A stretch of 64,000 nt of DNA from NCBI RefSeq assembly GCF_027533645.1, contig NZ_JAQAGY010000025.1, forward strand, positions 1 to 64,000, in the 5' to 3' direction. Made by a program: the position numbers and the translations under genes. Below the pieces are notes generated by a model, which worked only from the letters and a program-made list of their open reading frames with translations, was not told where the DNA came from and did not search any database. Positions 8,014 to 17,614 of the stretch are shown in pieces. This DNA is from Paenibacillus caseinilyticus. Its GTDB lineage: Bacteria; Bacillota; Bacilli; Paenibacillales; NBRC-103111. Within the stretch, counting starts at the first letter, position 1. Every line of letters starts with the position of its first letter.

Positions 8014-8676
8014 ATGAAGAAGCTGCAGCTGGTGCAGAAGATTGTGAATGAAGGCGTTGTCGCGGTTCTGCGAGGGGATACACCGGATGAAGTAGTGGAG
8101 ATGGCGGAGCAGGCAATTGAGGGCGGCATTAAAGTCATTGAGGTCACCATGACGGTTCCCTTTGCTCTCCAGGCCATCGAGAAGCTCGCTAAGAAATACT
8201 CCAGTACGACTCAAGATGCGGCCCGTTATGCGATTATAGGAGTAGGGACCGTGCTCGATCCGGAGACGGCCCGTGCGGCCATTCTAAGCGGTTCCGAGTT
8301 CGTCGTCGGGCCTTCGCTCAATCCGGACACCGTGACTCTGTGCAATAGGTACCGTGTGCCTGTGATGCCAGGCGTCATGACCATTCAAGAGATTCAGCGT
8401 GCCCTGGAACTCGGTGTAGACGTCGTGAAGCTGTTCCCGGGCAATCTGTATTCTCCAAGCATGATTAAAGCGATTAAGGGGCCTCTGCCGCAGGCGAACG
8501 TGATGCCGACCGGCGGTGTATCGCTTAGCAACCTGAGCGAGTGGATCCAGGCCGGCGCGGTAGCCGTGGGCATCGGATCGGATCTCACGACCGAAGCGGT
8601 CAAGCAGCAGGATTACAGCCTGGTAGCCAAGAAGGCGGCACAGTATGTAGAAGCCTACCGTGCAGCTAAGGCATAA
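8014..8676 (+). CDS. kdgA: KDPG aldolase KdgA (Eda family)
   Basis: Class I aldolase that splits KDPG into pyruvate and glyceraldehyde-3-phosphate, last step of the operon's pathway. 220 aa TIM barrel with the catalytic Glu (VIEVTM, E43), the Schiff-base lysine (VVKLFPG, K139), GVGTV, and the phosphate-binding GGVSLSNLSEW region. Good ribosome site (GGGAGG, then 11-12 nt to ATG). A strong terminator follows. KHG/KDPG bifunctional activity is common in the family. Confidence 0.94.
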   Translation: MKKLQLVQKIVNEGVVAVLRGDTPDEVVEMAEQAIEGGIKVIEVTMTVPFALQAIEKLAKKYSSTTQDAARYAIIGVGTVLDPETARAAILSGSEFVVGPSLNPDTVTLCNRYRVPVMPGVMTIQEIQRALELGVDVVKLFPGNLYSPSMIKAIKGPLPQANVMPTGGVSLSNLSEWIQAGAVAVGIGSDLTTEAVKQQDYSLVAKKAAQYVEAYRAAKA

Positions 8677-8696
8677 TGACGAAGGATATAGAAGAC

Positions 8697-8731
8697 AAAA
8701 GGTGCTCTTCCCTATGGAAGGAGCACCTTTT
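8697..8731. terminator. Bidirectional terminator between kdgA and the oxygenase gene
   Basis: Stem of 11 plus 4 bp with one bulged G, flanked by A4 on the left and T4 on the right, so it can end both the + transcript of kdgA and the - transcript of the Rieske gene. Confidence 0.88.
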
Positions 8732-8763
8732 GGTTTTTGGGCTGAATAGCACGAAGGTTACAG

Positions 8764-9762
8764 TTAACGGTACGTATCGCTGACGGTGACACGAGGCTCT
8801 TCGCTCGTCAGGAATTGATACCAGCGCTGCCGGAACCGCACTTGGGGCCCATCGGCTCCTACATGGGCTTCCATACGCAGTGCGTCCGGGATAGGGCGGG
8901 GATGCTGGCTCTCGACTACGGAGCGGTCTTCCTCCAGAATCTTGGCACTGTATTTGGAGAAGATGCGGCTCATGCCGGGCAGCTTGGCAAAATTCCTTCC
9001 GGCGTATCCAAAGATGGCGGTGACCTCCCTGTCAATGGGCGTAAAAGTCACGTAATTGAGAAACCGTCTTCGACGGGGCTCGGCAGGGGAGAGCAGCCAC
9101 TGTTGTGGGAAACGGTATTCGAGCAGTCCGCTGCCATTGCGGATCGTGATCATGTCCCCTTCGGCTTCAAAGTCGATATGGATGTCTCGCGTACTGTTCC
9201 TGCCGATCGTTCGCCGGTGTACGATCGGCACATGAGCCACATCAATGACGCTCTCGATAACCCGGGTCAAGTGTGCCTGCCATACGGCATCATAAGGAGC
9301 GAGCGTGATATCCGGATCCTCGAGTGCAGGAAATACAGTGAGCGGCGGAGGGAGCATGCCTTCCATCTTGCGTAAAGGCATAGGATAAACCCAGAGCAGT
9401 CCGGTCCGTTCGACGGCCGGATAAGTGTCCGTGTGCGCGAAGGAGGGGATAGGTTTATCGGGATGGGCCGGAATGGATGTGCAGTGCCCCATTCCATCAA
9501 AGGTCCATGCATGATAAGGACACCGGAGCAGGCCGCCTTCGCAGCTTCCAAGGGCAAGGTCTGCCCCTCTATGAGGGCAGTAAGCGTGAAGTGCATGCAG
9601 CCCGCCACCCGCATCGCGGAATAGAACGATATCGCGGCCGGCGATCCGCTTCTTAAGGGGGCGGCCGGATTTCAATTCTTTAGCCCATCCCACCGCATAC
9701 CATACACAGGGAAATAGGTCATGGTCTCCTTCTCGGCTTGATCGATAACGCTCATCGGACAT
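8764..9762 (-). CDS. Rieske non-heme iron oxygenase, catalytic subunit-like
   Basis: 332-aa oxygenase. The N-terminal Rieske 2Fe-2S motif is complete: C62-x-H64 and C81-x2-H84 (YCPHRGAD and CPYHAW). The catalytic domain carries DVAHVPIVHRR, which matches the D-x2-H-x4-H mononuclear iron site. Start at the second Met (9762), 7 nt after GGGAGGG; the longer frame to 9786 includes the ribosome site. Substrate unknown: the family hydroxylates or demethylates aromatics, chlorophyll derivatives and amines. No ferredoxin, reductase or small subunit gene is nearby, so an electron partner must come from elsewhere. It is a single-gene unit. Confidence 0.85.
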   Translation of the reverse strand: MSDERYRSSREGDHDLFPCVWYAVGWAKELKSGRPLKKRIAGRDIVLFRDAGGGLHALHAYCPHRGADLALGSCEGGLLRCPYHAWTFDGMGHCTSIPAHPDKPIPSFAHTDTYPAVERTGLLWVYPMPLRKMEGMLPPPLTVFPALEDPDITLAPYDAVWQAHLTRVIESVIDVAHVPIVHRRTIGRNSTRDIHIDFEAEGDMITIRNGSGLLEYRFPQQWLLSPAEPRRRRFLNYVTFTPIDREVTAIFGYAGRNFAKLPGMSRIFSKYSAKILEEDRSVVESQHPRPIPDALRMEAHVGADGPQVRFRQRWYQFLTSEEPRVTVSDTYR

Positions 9763-10027
9763 CGTAATCCCTCCCGAATTTATCAAGTGATAAGTTTAAG
9801 TCGCATAGAAATTTAACGTGTAGCGTGGGATGTATGCACCATTGTAGTTGGCGCATCATACGGTCATCATTACCCTGAAATTATACTTGTACAAACACTA
9901 TATAGCCTTGGACGGGTAACTAAAGAAACGCTGGGCACCCGGAAGTTGCATGAATGAGGGAGCGAATGAGAATGACGAAGGCTTGTCTAGACTCGTTGGT
10001 GAGGGGAGAACGGTGAGGAGCACGCGC
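9763..10027. other. Gene-free gap
   Basis: Between the divergent side of the oxygenase gene and the gltB terminator. A TATAAT on the minus strand (9880-9885) could be a -10 box for the oxygenase, but no good -35 is seen. Nothing else recognised. Confidence 0.4.
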
Positions 10028-10060
10028 AAAAAACAGCCTCCCGTATGACAGGAGGCTGTT
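10028..10060 (-). terminator. gltB terminator
   Basis: On the minus strand a 10-bp stem (10060-10051 with 10041-10032) ends in a T run (A tract 10028-10033 on the plus strand), 48 nt after the gltB stop. Confidence 0.88.
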
Positions 10061-10107
10061 AGTTTAGTAGACATTGCTAGTTATAGTGGAAAATCGACAT
10101 CAATATG

Positions 10108-13100
10108 CTATTCCGTAGCGACGGATTGATCTGCCTGCAGGTTGACCGGAGCGATACGTACAAAGTTCGCCTGGAGGTTAGCCAGCAGTCTTTCAATCGT
10201 TGCAGCGGCTTCCGCTTGGCCGGAGTTCGCCAGTTCTTCACGGTAGATGCTGAGCAGCTCCGTGAGGTCCTTGGTGCTTTGAGGTCCGATCTGTTCGATC
10301 TTCACTTTGGCGCCTTTGGCGATCCGCCGCTCGAGAGCAGCCTGATCGAGGCCCATCTCAGGTACGAGACGCTGATAGATCACACCGCCGGTCATCCCTG
10401 CGCAAATCCATGGACCCGGGTCGCCGAGAACGACGGCACGGCCGTTAGTCATATACTCGAACGCAAAGCCCTTCAAGTTCGCCCGGGAAGCCAGACCGCC
10501 CAAATCATCACGCAGCGGAGTCGTAATCTCGCCGCCGAAGATGACGTCTGCACCCGAGAAGCGGATGCAGGCACGGGTATCGGCATTGCCCTGGATCAGG
10601 AAGAGACCCTTCTGTGCGCCGTAACCGAACGATTTGCCGACGGAACCGTTGATGAACTGCTTGTGCTTGCTGTGTGCCTTCAGGATGGCTACTTTGCCGC
10701 CAAGGGACATCTTACCGACGCCGTCTTCAGCACCGCCATGTACCGTAATGTCTACGCCGCGTGCATTGAATGCGGCAAGACCGTTACCCGGTACGGAGCC
10801 ATCCGTCATCGTGATGTTCACAGGCGGCAGGTTGTCGTAGCTGCCGTCGAAGCGGTCTCTTACGCGGTGGCTTGCATAACGTGCCCCGAGAATACGGGAT
10901 TCCGCATCGACTTTGCTCCAAGTCCGTTCAACCGGCGCATGGAACGATACGGTATCCGGGAAGAACTCCTGGCCTTCGGCACCGGCAGCGATCCGGATAT
11001 CGGAGGAGATAGCAGCCGCTACTTCGGCATGGGCTTCCTGCGCAGCAGCGAAGGAGAGTGGAGCCGGACGAAGCAGGTCGGACAGGTCGATCCGCTCGAG
11101 GTGCGAGATCTGCTGGAGCAGGTCGGAACGGCCGACAAGTTCCTGCAGGTTCTTGAAGCCGAGCTGGGCAACGGTCTCGCGAACTTCTTCGCCAATGCCG
11201 CTGAATACGCGGATGAGGCCGTCTACAGCCAGATCGTAGACACGAGGCACGAAACGGCGAAGACCCTTCTCTTCCGCTTCTTCCTTGGAATCGATCTGCG
11301 TAGCGATACCTACGTGGCAGGTATCGAGGTGACATCCGCGGCAAGTCGTACATCCGATGGACTGCATCGCGATGGAACCGAAGCCGACGCGGTTCGCGCC
11401 GAGCATGACCATCTTGACCACGTCCTGGCCGGACTTCATGCCGCCGTCGGACCACAGCTCAACGCGGTGGCGAAGACCTGCATCGATCAGGGCCAAGTGG
11501 GCGAGCTTCGTTCCAATCTCCGTAGGCAGACCTACGTGGGTGATGGAATGAATCCGCGCCGCACCTGTTCCTCCGTCAAAGCCGGAGAGGGTGATAACAT
11601 CCGCGCCAGCTTTGGCTACGCCGACGGCGATCGTGCCGACACCCGGTACGACCGGAATCTTCACGATGATCTGCGCCTTGCGGCCGGAAGCTTCCTTAAG
11701 CTCGGAGATGATCTGCGCCAGGTCCTCGATGGAATAGATATCGTGGTTGTTGGACGGCGAGATCAGGTCGGAGCCGATCGTGGCATTCCGTGCTGCAGCG
11801 ATCTTCGCTGTAACCTTGGAGCCCGGCAGGTGACCGCCTTCGCCCGGCTTCGCGCCTTGACCGATCTTGATCTCCAGGAAAGCGACAGCATTGGCGAGTT
11901 CGACGTTGACGCCGAAACGGCCGGAGGCCACTTGGGCACCGCGCGTACGCTTGTAGCGTCCGAGCATGTCTTTGATCTCTCCGCCTTCGCCGTTCATCGT
12001 GACCATGTTCAGGCGCTCGCCAGCTTCCGCGTAAGCACGGAAGGCAGTTTCGTTCTGCGAGCCGAAGGACATGGAGGAGATGAGCATCGGCAGGCTGTGT
12101 CCGCCGATACCGATCTCGACTTGCGACGGTTCGAGCGGCTTGCGGCCTTCGCTGTGAGCCTTCTCGAAGTCGAAGCCCGCCACGTGGCGGATCGAGATAC
12201 CGTTCTTCTTCTCTTCTTCACGGAGCTTATCGCGGTAGTCCGCGTAAGGAGCCGCGCCGGAAGCCGTATCGCCGAGGGCCTTCCACATACGCTGGAAGAA
12301 GCGGAAGTTCTTCGCAGCTTTGGCTTTCGGATTCGTGAAGTCATTGTAACGCGCTTCGGCGTCTGCTTCGAGCTCGGCATAACCTGTGCCGGCTTTCTCG
12401 CTGCCGAGGTAGTTGACGATATCGAGCACGTCGGCCAGCTCCGGCTTCAGGCCGATGGACGAGAAGAAGCGGGTGTAGCCGCGCAGCTCATGCGTACCGA
12501 TCGTGGAGATGACTTTCTCCAGACCCTTCATGAGGGCTGCGAATACTTTGCGTGCCGCCGGGGCTCCGTCTTTGGACGCTGCCGTAGCAAACATCACGTA
12601 AGGAGACAGAACATCGGCACCAAGGCCACAGGCGACGGCAATGTCATGCAGGTTGCGAATGGCTCCACTACGCAGCACGACCGTGGTCTGGCGGCGTAAA
12701 TTGTCGCCGAATCCGAGCTTCTCGGCTCTCAGGGCAATGTCCACCTTGGAGACGGCCAAATGCGGATCCATCCACAGACGGTCGTTCTGATGAGCCTCGC
12801 TGTCGTCAAGGACGAGCAGCAGGGCGCCGTTCTTGACAGCCTGGACGGCGTCTGCCGCGAGCTGCTCCAGAGCCGCTTCGAGCGATCCGCCGCGAGGGAA
12901 CGTAGTCGAGAGTACCGCTACGCTGGCTGCGCTTGGGCCGCCGAACAGAGTGACGAGCTGCTCCAGGCTAGGCTGCTTCAGCTCGGCCAGAGACTCGATG
13001 CCGTTGCTGCCTTCAAGGACGACCGGGTACAGGATTTCCACACGAGGGCGGGCATCCGGTTCGCCGTATACTTTCGGACGGGGGCCGACGATAACGCGGG

Positions 13101-14658
13101 TGGAGAAGTGCTCCATCTCACGGTCGCGGTCAATCGCCGGGTTCGTTACGACGGCTACGCTTTCCTTGATGAAGTCCGGAATGTTCTGGCGCTCCCATGC
13201 GAGTGCCGCATGCGGGCTGTCATGTCCGAGGGAGCGGATCGGCTCGGCGCCGGTTTCGGCAGTCGACTCGATCATGGTGATCCCGTCCCGGTCCCAGCCG
13301 AACGCGCTGTATACCGCATCCGTCGGTACGATGTCGGACGATGGAGCCGCTTCGCTTACAGCCACATCCTGGATCAGATGCTTGCGCAGACCGTCAAGGC
13401 CTACACGCCCCGAAGCGCGCTTCAGGACCAGGTTCTGCACTTCGAAGTAAGGAATAACCTGTACATGTTCGCCCGGTGTCAGAACTACACCGATCTTCTC
13501 GCCTGGGGCGATAGGCTTAGGATCAGCGACCATTTCGCCTACCGTGATGACGCCCTGCTCCGAGGAGAAGTACAGCGACGTGTCGCTCTCTACCATCCAT
13601 ACCGGACGAAGACCGAGGGCATCGACGCTGAAAATACACTCGTTGCCGTATCGGGATACGATCCCTGCAGGCCCTTGGGCAAAATGTCCCCAAGTTTGAC
13701 GGTAGTAAACGTAGAGATCCTGCAGCTCCGGACGGAACAGCTTCATCTCGTTGTGGATCGGCGGGAAGACGATCTCCATCGCTTCGAACAAGGAGATGCC
13801 GGAGCGATGAATGAACGTTTCGATCGTACGGTTCATGTCCTGGGAGTCACTGCCCCCGTCGACCAGCGGTACGCCGACCATATCGGCTTCGATGCGAAGC
13901 TTTTTCACCGTGTTGATCTCGCCGTTGTGGCCGAGAAGGGAGAAAGGCTGTACGCGGAAGAAGCTCGACTGGGTATTCGTGGAATAACGGTTATGGCCGA
14001 TCGTAACCTGGGCTGCGAACAGCGGGTCACGGGTATCGTTAAAGTATTTCGGGAGGATGCTTGCGGCACCCATCACTTTGTAAGCGGCGGTTACGTTGCT
14101 CAAGGTGGCGACGTGCACCGTATATTGATCTTCGATCGCTACATGGAGCTCAAAGAGGTGATCGGCGACTTTCACTTCCTGCTTCTCGCAGAGGCCTGCG
14201 ACCTGCCAGAACGTAGGCTCATCGTTGCGGCCGTTCGGGCCGAGTACGGAGCTGTCCACTTGATTCTCCTGCTCCATCAGGATGCTCACGTCGAACTTCG
14301 CAAAAAGTCCGCGGATGCCTTCCTGCATCTCGGCTGCCGACAAGTCAAGCTTGCGCGGCACGAAGATGTGGGCCACGGAGAAGCGCTCATCGTAAGCGAG
14401 CTTGCCGTCGAGACCGGCTTCCTGCAGCTTCTTCTCCCACAGGGCTCTCGGAATGTCCGTCAAAATACCGCAGCCGTCTCCTTCGCCATTGATGAATCCC
14501 GAACGATGCTCCATCTTTACGAGCGCTTCGATCGTTTTCTGGATGTTGTCACGGGAGGGGAACCCATCTTTCTCTACAATACAAATGATGCCGCAGGAGT
14601 CATGTTCGGTGGCCAAAAGATTCTGAAAGCGACCTTCATCACGCATAACTTGATTCAT
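10108..14658 (-). CDS. gltB: Glutamate synthase large subunit (GltB/GltA type)
   Basis: Makes two glutamates from glutamine and 2-oxoglutarate. Domain order is complete: class II amidotransferase with the mature N-terminal Cys in EHDSCG and GHNRYSTNT...GHNGEINT; central domain; FMN-binding synthase domain (MSFGSQN, GQGAKPGEGGHLPG, SGFDGGTGAA); the 3Fe-4S motif C-x5-C-x4-C in GCTTCRGCHLDTCHVG; and the C-terminal glycine-rich beta-helix. Start: Met at 14658 leaves a 21-residue propeptide before the catalytic Cys, as in Bacillus; the frame extends to 14736, but the GGGAGG there fits no standard start well. About 1516 aa. No gltD small subunit is adjacent, so it must be elsewhere. Confidence 0.93.
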   Translation of the reverse strand: MNQVMRDEGRFQNLLATEHDSCGIICIVEKDGFPSRDNIQKTIEALVKMEHRSGFINGEGDGCGILTDIPRALWEKKLQEAGLDGKLAYDERFSVAHIFVPRKLDLSAAEMQEGIRGLFAKFDVSILMEQENQVDSSVLGPNGRNDEPTFWQVAGLCEKQEVKVADHLFELHVAIEDQYTVHVATLSNVTAAYKVMGAASILPKYFNDTRDPLFAAQVTIGHNRYSTNTQSSFFRVQPFSLLGHNGEINTVKKLRIEADMVGVPLVDGGSDSQDMNRTIETFIHRSGISLFEAMEIVFPPIHNEMKLFRPELQDLYVYYRQTWGHFAQGPAGIVSRYGNECIFSVDALGLRPVWMVESDTSLYFSSEQGVITVGEMVADPKPIAPGEKIGVVLTPGEHVQVIPYFEVQNLVLKRASGRVGLDGLRKHLIQDVAVSEAAPSSDIVPTDAVYSAFGWDRDGITMIESTAETGAEPIRSLGHDSPHAALAWERQNIPDFIKESVAVVTNPAIDRDREMEHFSTRVIVGPRPKVYGEPDARPRVEILYPVVLEGSNGIESLAELKQPSLEQLVTLFGGPSAASVAVLSTTFPRGGSLEAALEQLAADAVQAVKNGALLLVLDDSEAHQNDRLWMDPHLAVSKVDIALRAEKLGFGDNLRRQTTVVLRSGAIRNLHDIAVACGLGADVLSPYVMFATAASKDGAPAARKVFAALMKGLEKVISTIGTHELRGYTRFFSSIGLKPELADVLDIVNYLGSEKAGTGYAELEADAEARYNDFTNPKAKAAKNFRFFQRMWKALGDTASGAAPYADYRDKLREEEKKNGISIRHVAGFDFEKAHSEGRKPLEPSQVEIGIGGHSLPMLISSMSFGSQNETAFRAYAEAGERLNMVTMNGEGGEIKDMLGRYKRTRGAQVASGRFGVNVELANAVAFLEIKIGQGAKPGEGGHLPGSKVTAKIAAARNATIGSDLISPSNNHDIYSIEDLAQIISELKEASGRKAQIIVKIPVVPGVGTIAVGVAKAGADVITLSGFDGGTGAARIHSITHVGLPTEIGTKLAHLALIDAGLRHRVELWSDGGMKSGQDVVKMVMLGANRVGFGSIAMQSIGCTTCRGCHLDTCHVGIATQIDSKEEAEEKGLRRFVPRVYDLAVDGLIRVFSGIGEEVRETVAQLGFKNLQELVGRSDLLQQISHLERIDLSDLLRPAPLSFAAAQEAHAEVAAAISSDIRIAAGAEGQEFFPDTVSFHAPVERTWSKVDAESRILGARYASHRVRDRFDGSYDNLPPVNITMTDGSVPGNGLAAFNARGVDITVHGGAEDGVGKMSLGGKVAILKAHSKHKQFINGSVGKSFGYGAQKGLFLIQGNADTRACIRFSGADVIFGGEITTPLRDDLGGLASRANLKGFAFEYMTNGRAVVLGDPGPWICAGMTGGVIYQRLVPEMGLDQAALERRIAKGAKVKIEQIGPQSTKDLTELLSIYREELANSGQAEAAATIERLLANLQANFVRIAPVNLQADQSVATE

Positions 14659-15066
14659 TCTAGTGGTCAGCAGGCTGACCGTCACCTCCCATGTAATTGA
14701 GTTGCGGTTTCGTCCATAATAGAAGGTTCTGTTCATGATCTTAGAACGTATATCGCAAAGCTCTATACCGGCTCTAAATCACGGAGAGTAGCGAAGCCGC
14801 TTTGTAACTCGCGGCACGGCACCCGATCCCGATGCTGCTGCAAAGAAAGCGGACATAGCCAAATGGGCAGAAGGGGTGAATAAAAATACATTTATTCTGC
14901 ATAAATGGCGCGGCCGACGTGTTCCTACTCCCCAAATCGGGGATGGGAACTGGGCGATAATAAAAAAATAAATGTGCCCAAGTCGACAAAATGAGCGCAT
15001 ATCCTCGTGGCTATCATGGCGAAAACCTTACAATTAGCCGATGATATTGGGTTATAAAGTATTTAT
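14659..15066 (-). other. Long 5' leader of gltB
   Basis: About 400 nt lie between the candidate promoter (15067-15095, minus) and the gltB start. Several hairpins are possible, for example the CCCC/GGGG stem at 14932-14944 on the plus strand. I recognise no known riboswitch and no small gene. Confidence 0.4.
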
Positions 15067-15095
15067 AGGATACCATGAAAATGCATTTGAGACAA
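15067..15095 (-). promoter_or_regulatory. Candidate gltB promoter
   Basis: Minus strand TTGTCT (15095-15090), 17 nt, TATCCT (15072-15067). Moderate match to sigma-A boxes, and the only well-spaced pair seen in the gap. Confidence 0.45.
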
Positions 15096-15189
15096 TAGAA
15101 CTTTCAGTAAAGCAACCAAATGTAAGCGTTATCTATTGTGCATAAGTGGTGAATAAAGGCAATTTTCTTGCGATTTCATTAGGGTTATA

Positions 15190-15230
15190 AAAAACGAACG
15201 AACTATTATCGGTCTTCGATAATAGTTCGT
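15190..15230 (-). terminator. hemL terminator
   Basis: Perfect 14-bp stem (15198-15211 with 15217-15230), 5-nt loop, with a T-rich tract on the minus-strand side (A run 15189-15194). Confidence 0.88.
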
Positions 15231-15271
15231 AATTGAGGTGATAAATGGTTTTTATTATGAAGTGGAGTCCT

Positions 15272-16615
15272 TTATTTCATGCGGGAGAAGGCACGCCGCG
15301 CCGCCTCGATCGTAATGGCGATATCTTCATCGGTATGGGCCGTGGTTGTAAACCAAGCTTCATATTTGGAGGGGGCGAGACAAATCCCTTCTTCCAGCAT
15401 GTACCGGAAGAAGGCGGCGAAGCTCTCACCGTCGGTATCCTGCGCTTCGTCATAATTCGTGACGGGATGTGAGCAGAAGTGCGTCGACAAGGCGCCGCGG
15501 ATGCGGTTGATCGTCAGGGCGATACCGTGCTCCGCCGCGGCGGACGCGAGCCCGGTCTCCAGCGCCGCTCCGAGCCGGTCGAGGCGCTCGTATGTGCCCG
15601 GCTCGCTCAGGGCTTCGAGGCAGGCAATGCCCGCCGAGATCGAAGCCGGATTGCCCGCCATGGTGCCGGCCTGGTAGGCGGGACCGAGCGGTGCCACCTG
15701 CGACATGATCTCCGCCCGGCCGCCATAAGCGCCGATCGGCAGTCCGCCGCCGATGATCTTGCCGAGCGCCGTCAGGTCGGGCTCGATGGCGGCGTAGTCT
15801 GTGCCTGTCGGCAGGCCGGCGAACGTGGAAGCGGCGCCGTAGTGGAAGCGGAAGGCGGTAATGACCTCGTCATAGATGACGAGGGAGCCGTTGCGCCGGG
15901 CTGCGCCGCACAGCGCCTCCAGGAAGCCGGGCTGCGGCATCACCATGCCGAAGTTGCCGACGATCGGTTCGACCATGACGGCGGCAACATCGTCGCCCCA
16001 GCGGGCGAGCGCTTCGTCCAGCGCACGCGGGTCGTTGAACGGCACGGTGATGACCTCGTGCGCGATGGACACCGGAATCCCGGCGCTATCCGGGATTCCG
16101 AGCGTGGAGGGCCCGGAGCCTGCGGCGACGAGCACCAGATCCGAATGGCCGTGATAACAGCCGGCGAACTTGATGATCTTGTTGCGGCGGGTATAGGCGC
16201 GGGCCACGCGGATCGTCGTCATGACGGCCTCGGTGCCCGAGTTGACGAAACGGACCTTGTCGAGCGAGGGGATCGCTTCTTTGAGCATGCGGGCGAAGCG
16301 GATCTCAAGCTCTGTCGGCGTGCCGTAGAGCGTGCCGTTCTCGGCCGCGCGGACAATGGCCGCCGTGACATGCGGGTGGGCGTGGCCGAGGATGACCGGA
16401 CCGTACGCCGCGAGATAGTCGATGTAGCGGTTGCCGTCTTCATCCCAGAAGTAGGCTCCCTGCCCCCTATTCATGAAGACGGGGGCACCGCCTCCTACGG
16501 CTTTGAATGAGCGGGACGGCGAGTTGACGCCGCCTACGATATGCTGGAGCGCTTCTTGATATAAGGATCCGGAGCGCGGTCTGGCGGCATCTCCGGCGGA
16601 AGCATGCTGGTTCAT
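15272..16615 (-). CDS. hemL: Glutamate-1-semialdehyde 2,1-aminomutase
   Basis: PLP enzyme that rearranges glutamate-1-semialdehyde to 5-aminolevulinate for heme and corrinoid synthesis. 447 aa, fold-type I aminotransferase. Family motifs: GGVNSPSRSFKAVGG at the N-terminus, NSGTEAVM, CYHGHSD, the cofactor Asp in VIYDEVITAFR, the PLP lysine in ALGKIIGGGLPIGAYGG, and YQAGTMAGNP. Start at the Met at 16615, 10 nt after GGGAGG; the longer start at 16633 contains that site. It stands alone rather than in a hemAXCDBL operon, so it may be a second copy (GsaB-like). Confidence 0.94.
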   Translation of the reverse strand: MNQHASAGDAARPRSGSLYQEALQHIVGGVNSPSRSFKAVGGGAPVFMNRGQGAYFWDEDGNRYIDYLAAYGPVILGHAHPHVTAAIVRAAENGTLYGTPTELEIRFARMLKEAIPSLDKVRFVNSGTEAVMTTIRVARAYTRRNKIIKFAGCYHGHSDLVLVAAGSGPSTLGIPDSAGIPVSIAHEVITVPFNDPRALDEALARWGDDVAAVMVEPIVGNFGMVMPQPGFLEALCGAARRNGSLVIYDEVITAFRFHYGAASTFAGLPTGTDYAAIEPDLTALGKIIGGGLPIGAYGGRAEIMSQVAPLGPAYQAGTMAGNPASISAGIACLEALSEPGTYERLDRLGAALETGLASAAAEHGIALTINRIRGALSTHFCSHPVTNYDEAQDTDGESFAAFFRYMLEEGICLAPSKYEAWFTTTAHTDEDIAITIEAARRAFSRMK

Positions 16616-16750
16616 GAGTATGTAACCTCCCAAGGCGAATGTAGATAGGCAAAGGGAACAGGAAGCAAGCTCTCCCCTGCAGGTGCCGCCCTGTCCCTTG
16701 GCTTCATTATACGGTATCGCCCGGCGAAGAGGAAACGCACCGGCTCGTCT

Positions 16751-17614
16751 TTACAGCCGCGGGGCGTGGGCTAACCGGCCCCTGAGCATCGTGACGGCTT
16801 CTCCGGCGATCCGTACGCGGTCTCCCGCTGCCTCCAGATACAGCACTCCGGTTCTCGAGGAGCACTGGAGTGCGGTCATCCGGTCCCTGCCCAGCTTGTT
16901 CCGCCAGTAGGGCAGCAGGGAGCAGTGGGCCGAGCCCGTAACGGGGTCTTCATTAATGCCGAAGGAAGGGAAGAAGCAGCGGGATGCGAATTCGTACCGA
17001 TCATCGGACGAACGGGCCGTTGCCAGGAGACCCTGGAAGGAGAGGGAGCCCAGAGCGGCATAGTCGGGGTTCAAGCTCCGTACGGTTTCTTCGGAGTCGA
17101 ACTCAAGCAGGAGATACTGTCCGTTCGTGGCGGCCTCTACTGGCCGGACGCCGCCAAGCATAGCTTCGACCTGCCGGGTCAGCCCCTGCTCTTCCAGATC
17201 GAGCGGGGATACCGACTCCATCGGAAAGTCGAGAGAGATGCGGCCTTCTGCGGTCCGCTCGGCCGTCAATAATCCGCTGCGGGTATGGAACCGCAGCAAG
17301 GCCGCAGGATCGGCTGCCCCCGTCTCCCAGAGGTAATGGGCGCTGGCCAGCGTAGCGTGGCCGCAGAGATCGACCTCCACGGCGGGAGTGAACCAGCGGA
17401 GGCGGAAGCTCCCGTCTTCTTCTTTCCACAAGAAGGCGGTCTCGGAGAGGTTCATCTCCATGGCGATCTGCTGCAGCCATTGCTCCTCAGGGCGGACACG
17501 AAGCAGGGTCACGGCTGCCGGATTGCCGCGGAAGGGTCCCTCGGCGAAGGCATCGATGATGTGAAGCTCGGGAAGCGTCTCGGCGGGCGTTGTCTTGTAC
17601 AAGGTCTCGGACAT
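16751..17614 (-). CDS. PhzF-family isomerase-like protein
   Basis: 287 aa with the two-lobed diaminopimelate-epimerase-like fold of PhzF: IIDAFAEGPFRGNPAAV at the N-terminus, the conserved acidic residue in MNLSETAF, CGHATLASAHYL and, in the second half, GINEDPVTGSAHC. Start ATG 17614 follows AAGGAGG by a good distance; the 103-residue upstream extension has no family similarity. No phenazine genes are nearby, so the substrate is unknown; most members outside phenazine clusters are uncharacterised. Confidence 0.88.
   Translation of the reverse strand: MSETLYKTTPAETLPELHIIDAFAEGPFRGNPAAVTLLRVRPEEQWLQQIAMEMNLSETAFLWKEEDGSFRLRWFTPAVEVDLCGHATLASAHYLWETGAADPAALLRFHTRSGLLTAERTAEGRISLDFPMESVSPLDLEEQGLTRQVEAMLGGVRPVEAATNGQYLLLEFDSEETVRSLNPDYAALGSLSFQGLLATARSSDDRYEFASRCFFPSFGINEDPVTGSAHCSLLPYWRNKLGRDRMTALQCSSRTGVLYLEAAGDRVRIAGEAVTMLRGRLAHAPRL

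Noticed and set aside
10105..12699. Long + strand ORF of 864 codons opposite gltB
   Set aside because: It is the antisense shadow of a clear glutamate synthase gene; its translation has no family features. The 12760-14700 ORF is the same case.
14900..14960. Manganese (yybP-ykoY) riboswitch in the gltB leader
   Set aside because: Only GGGGAGTAG matches; the second conserved strand and the expected stems are missing.
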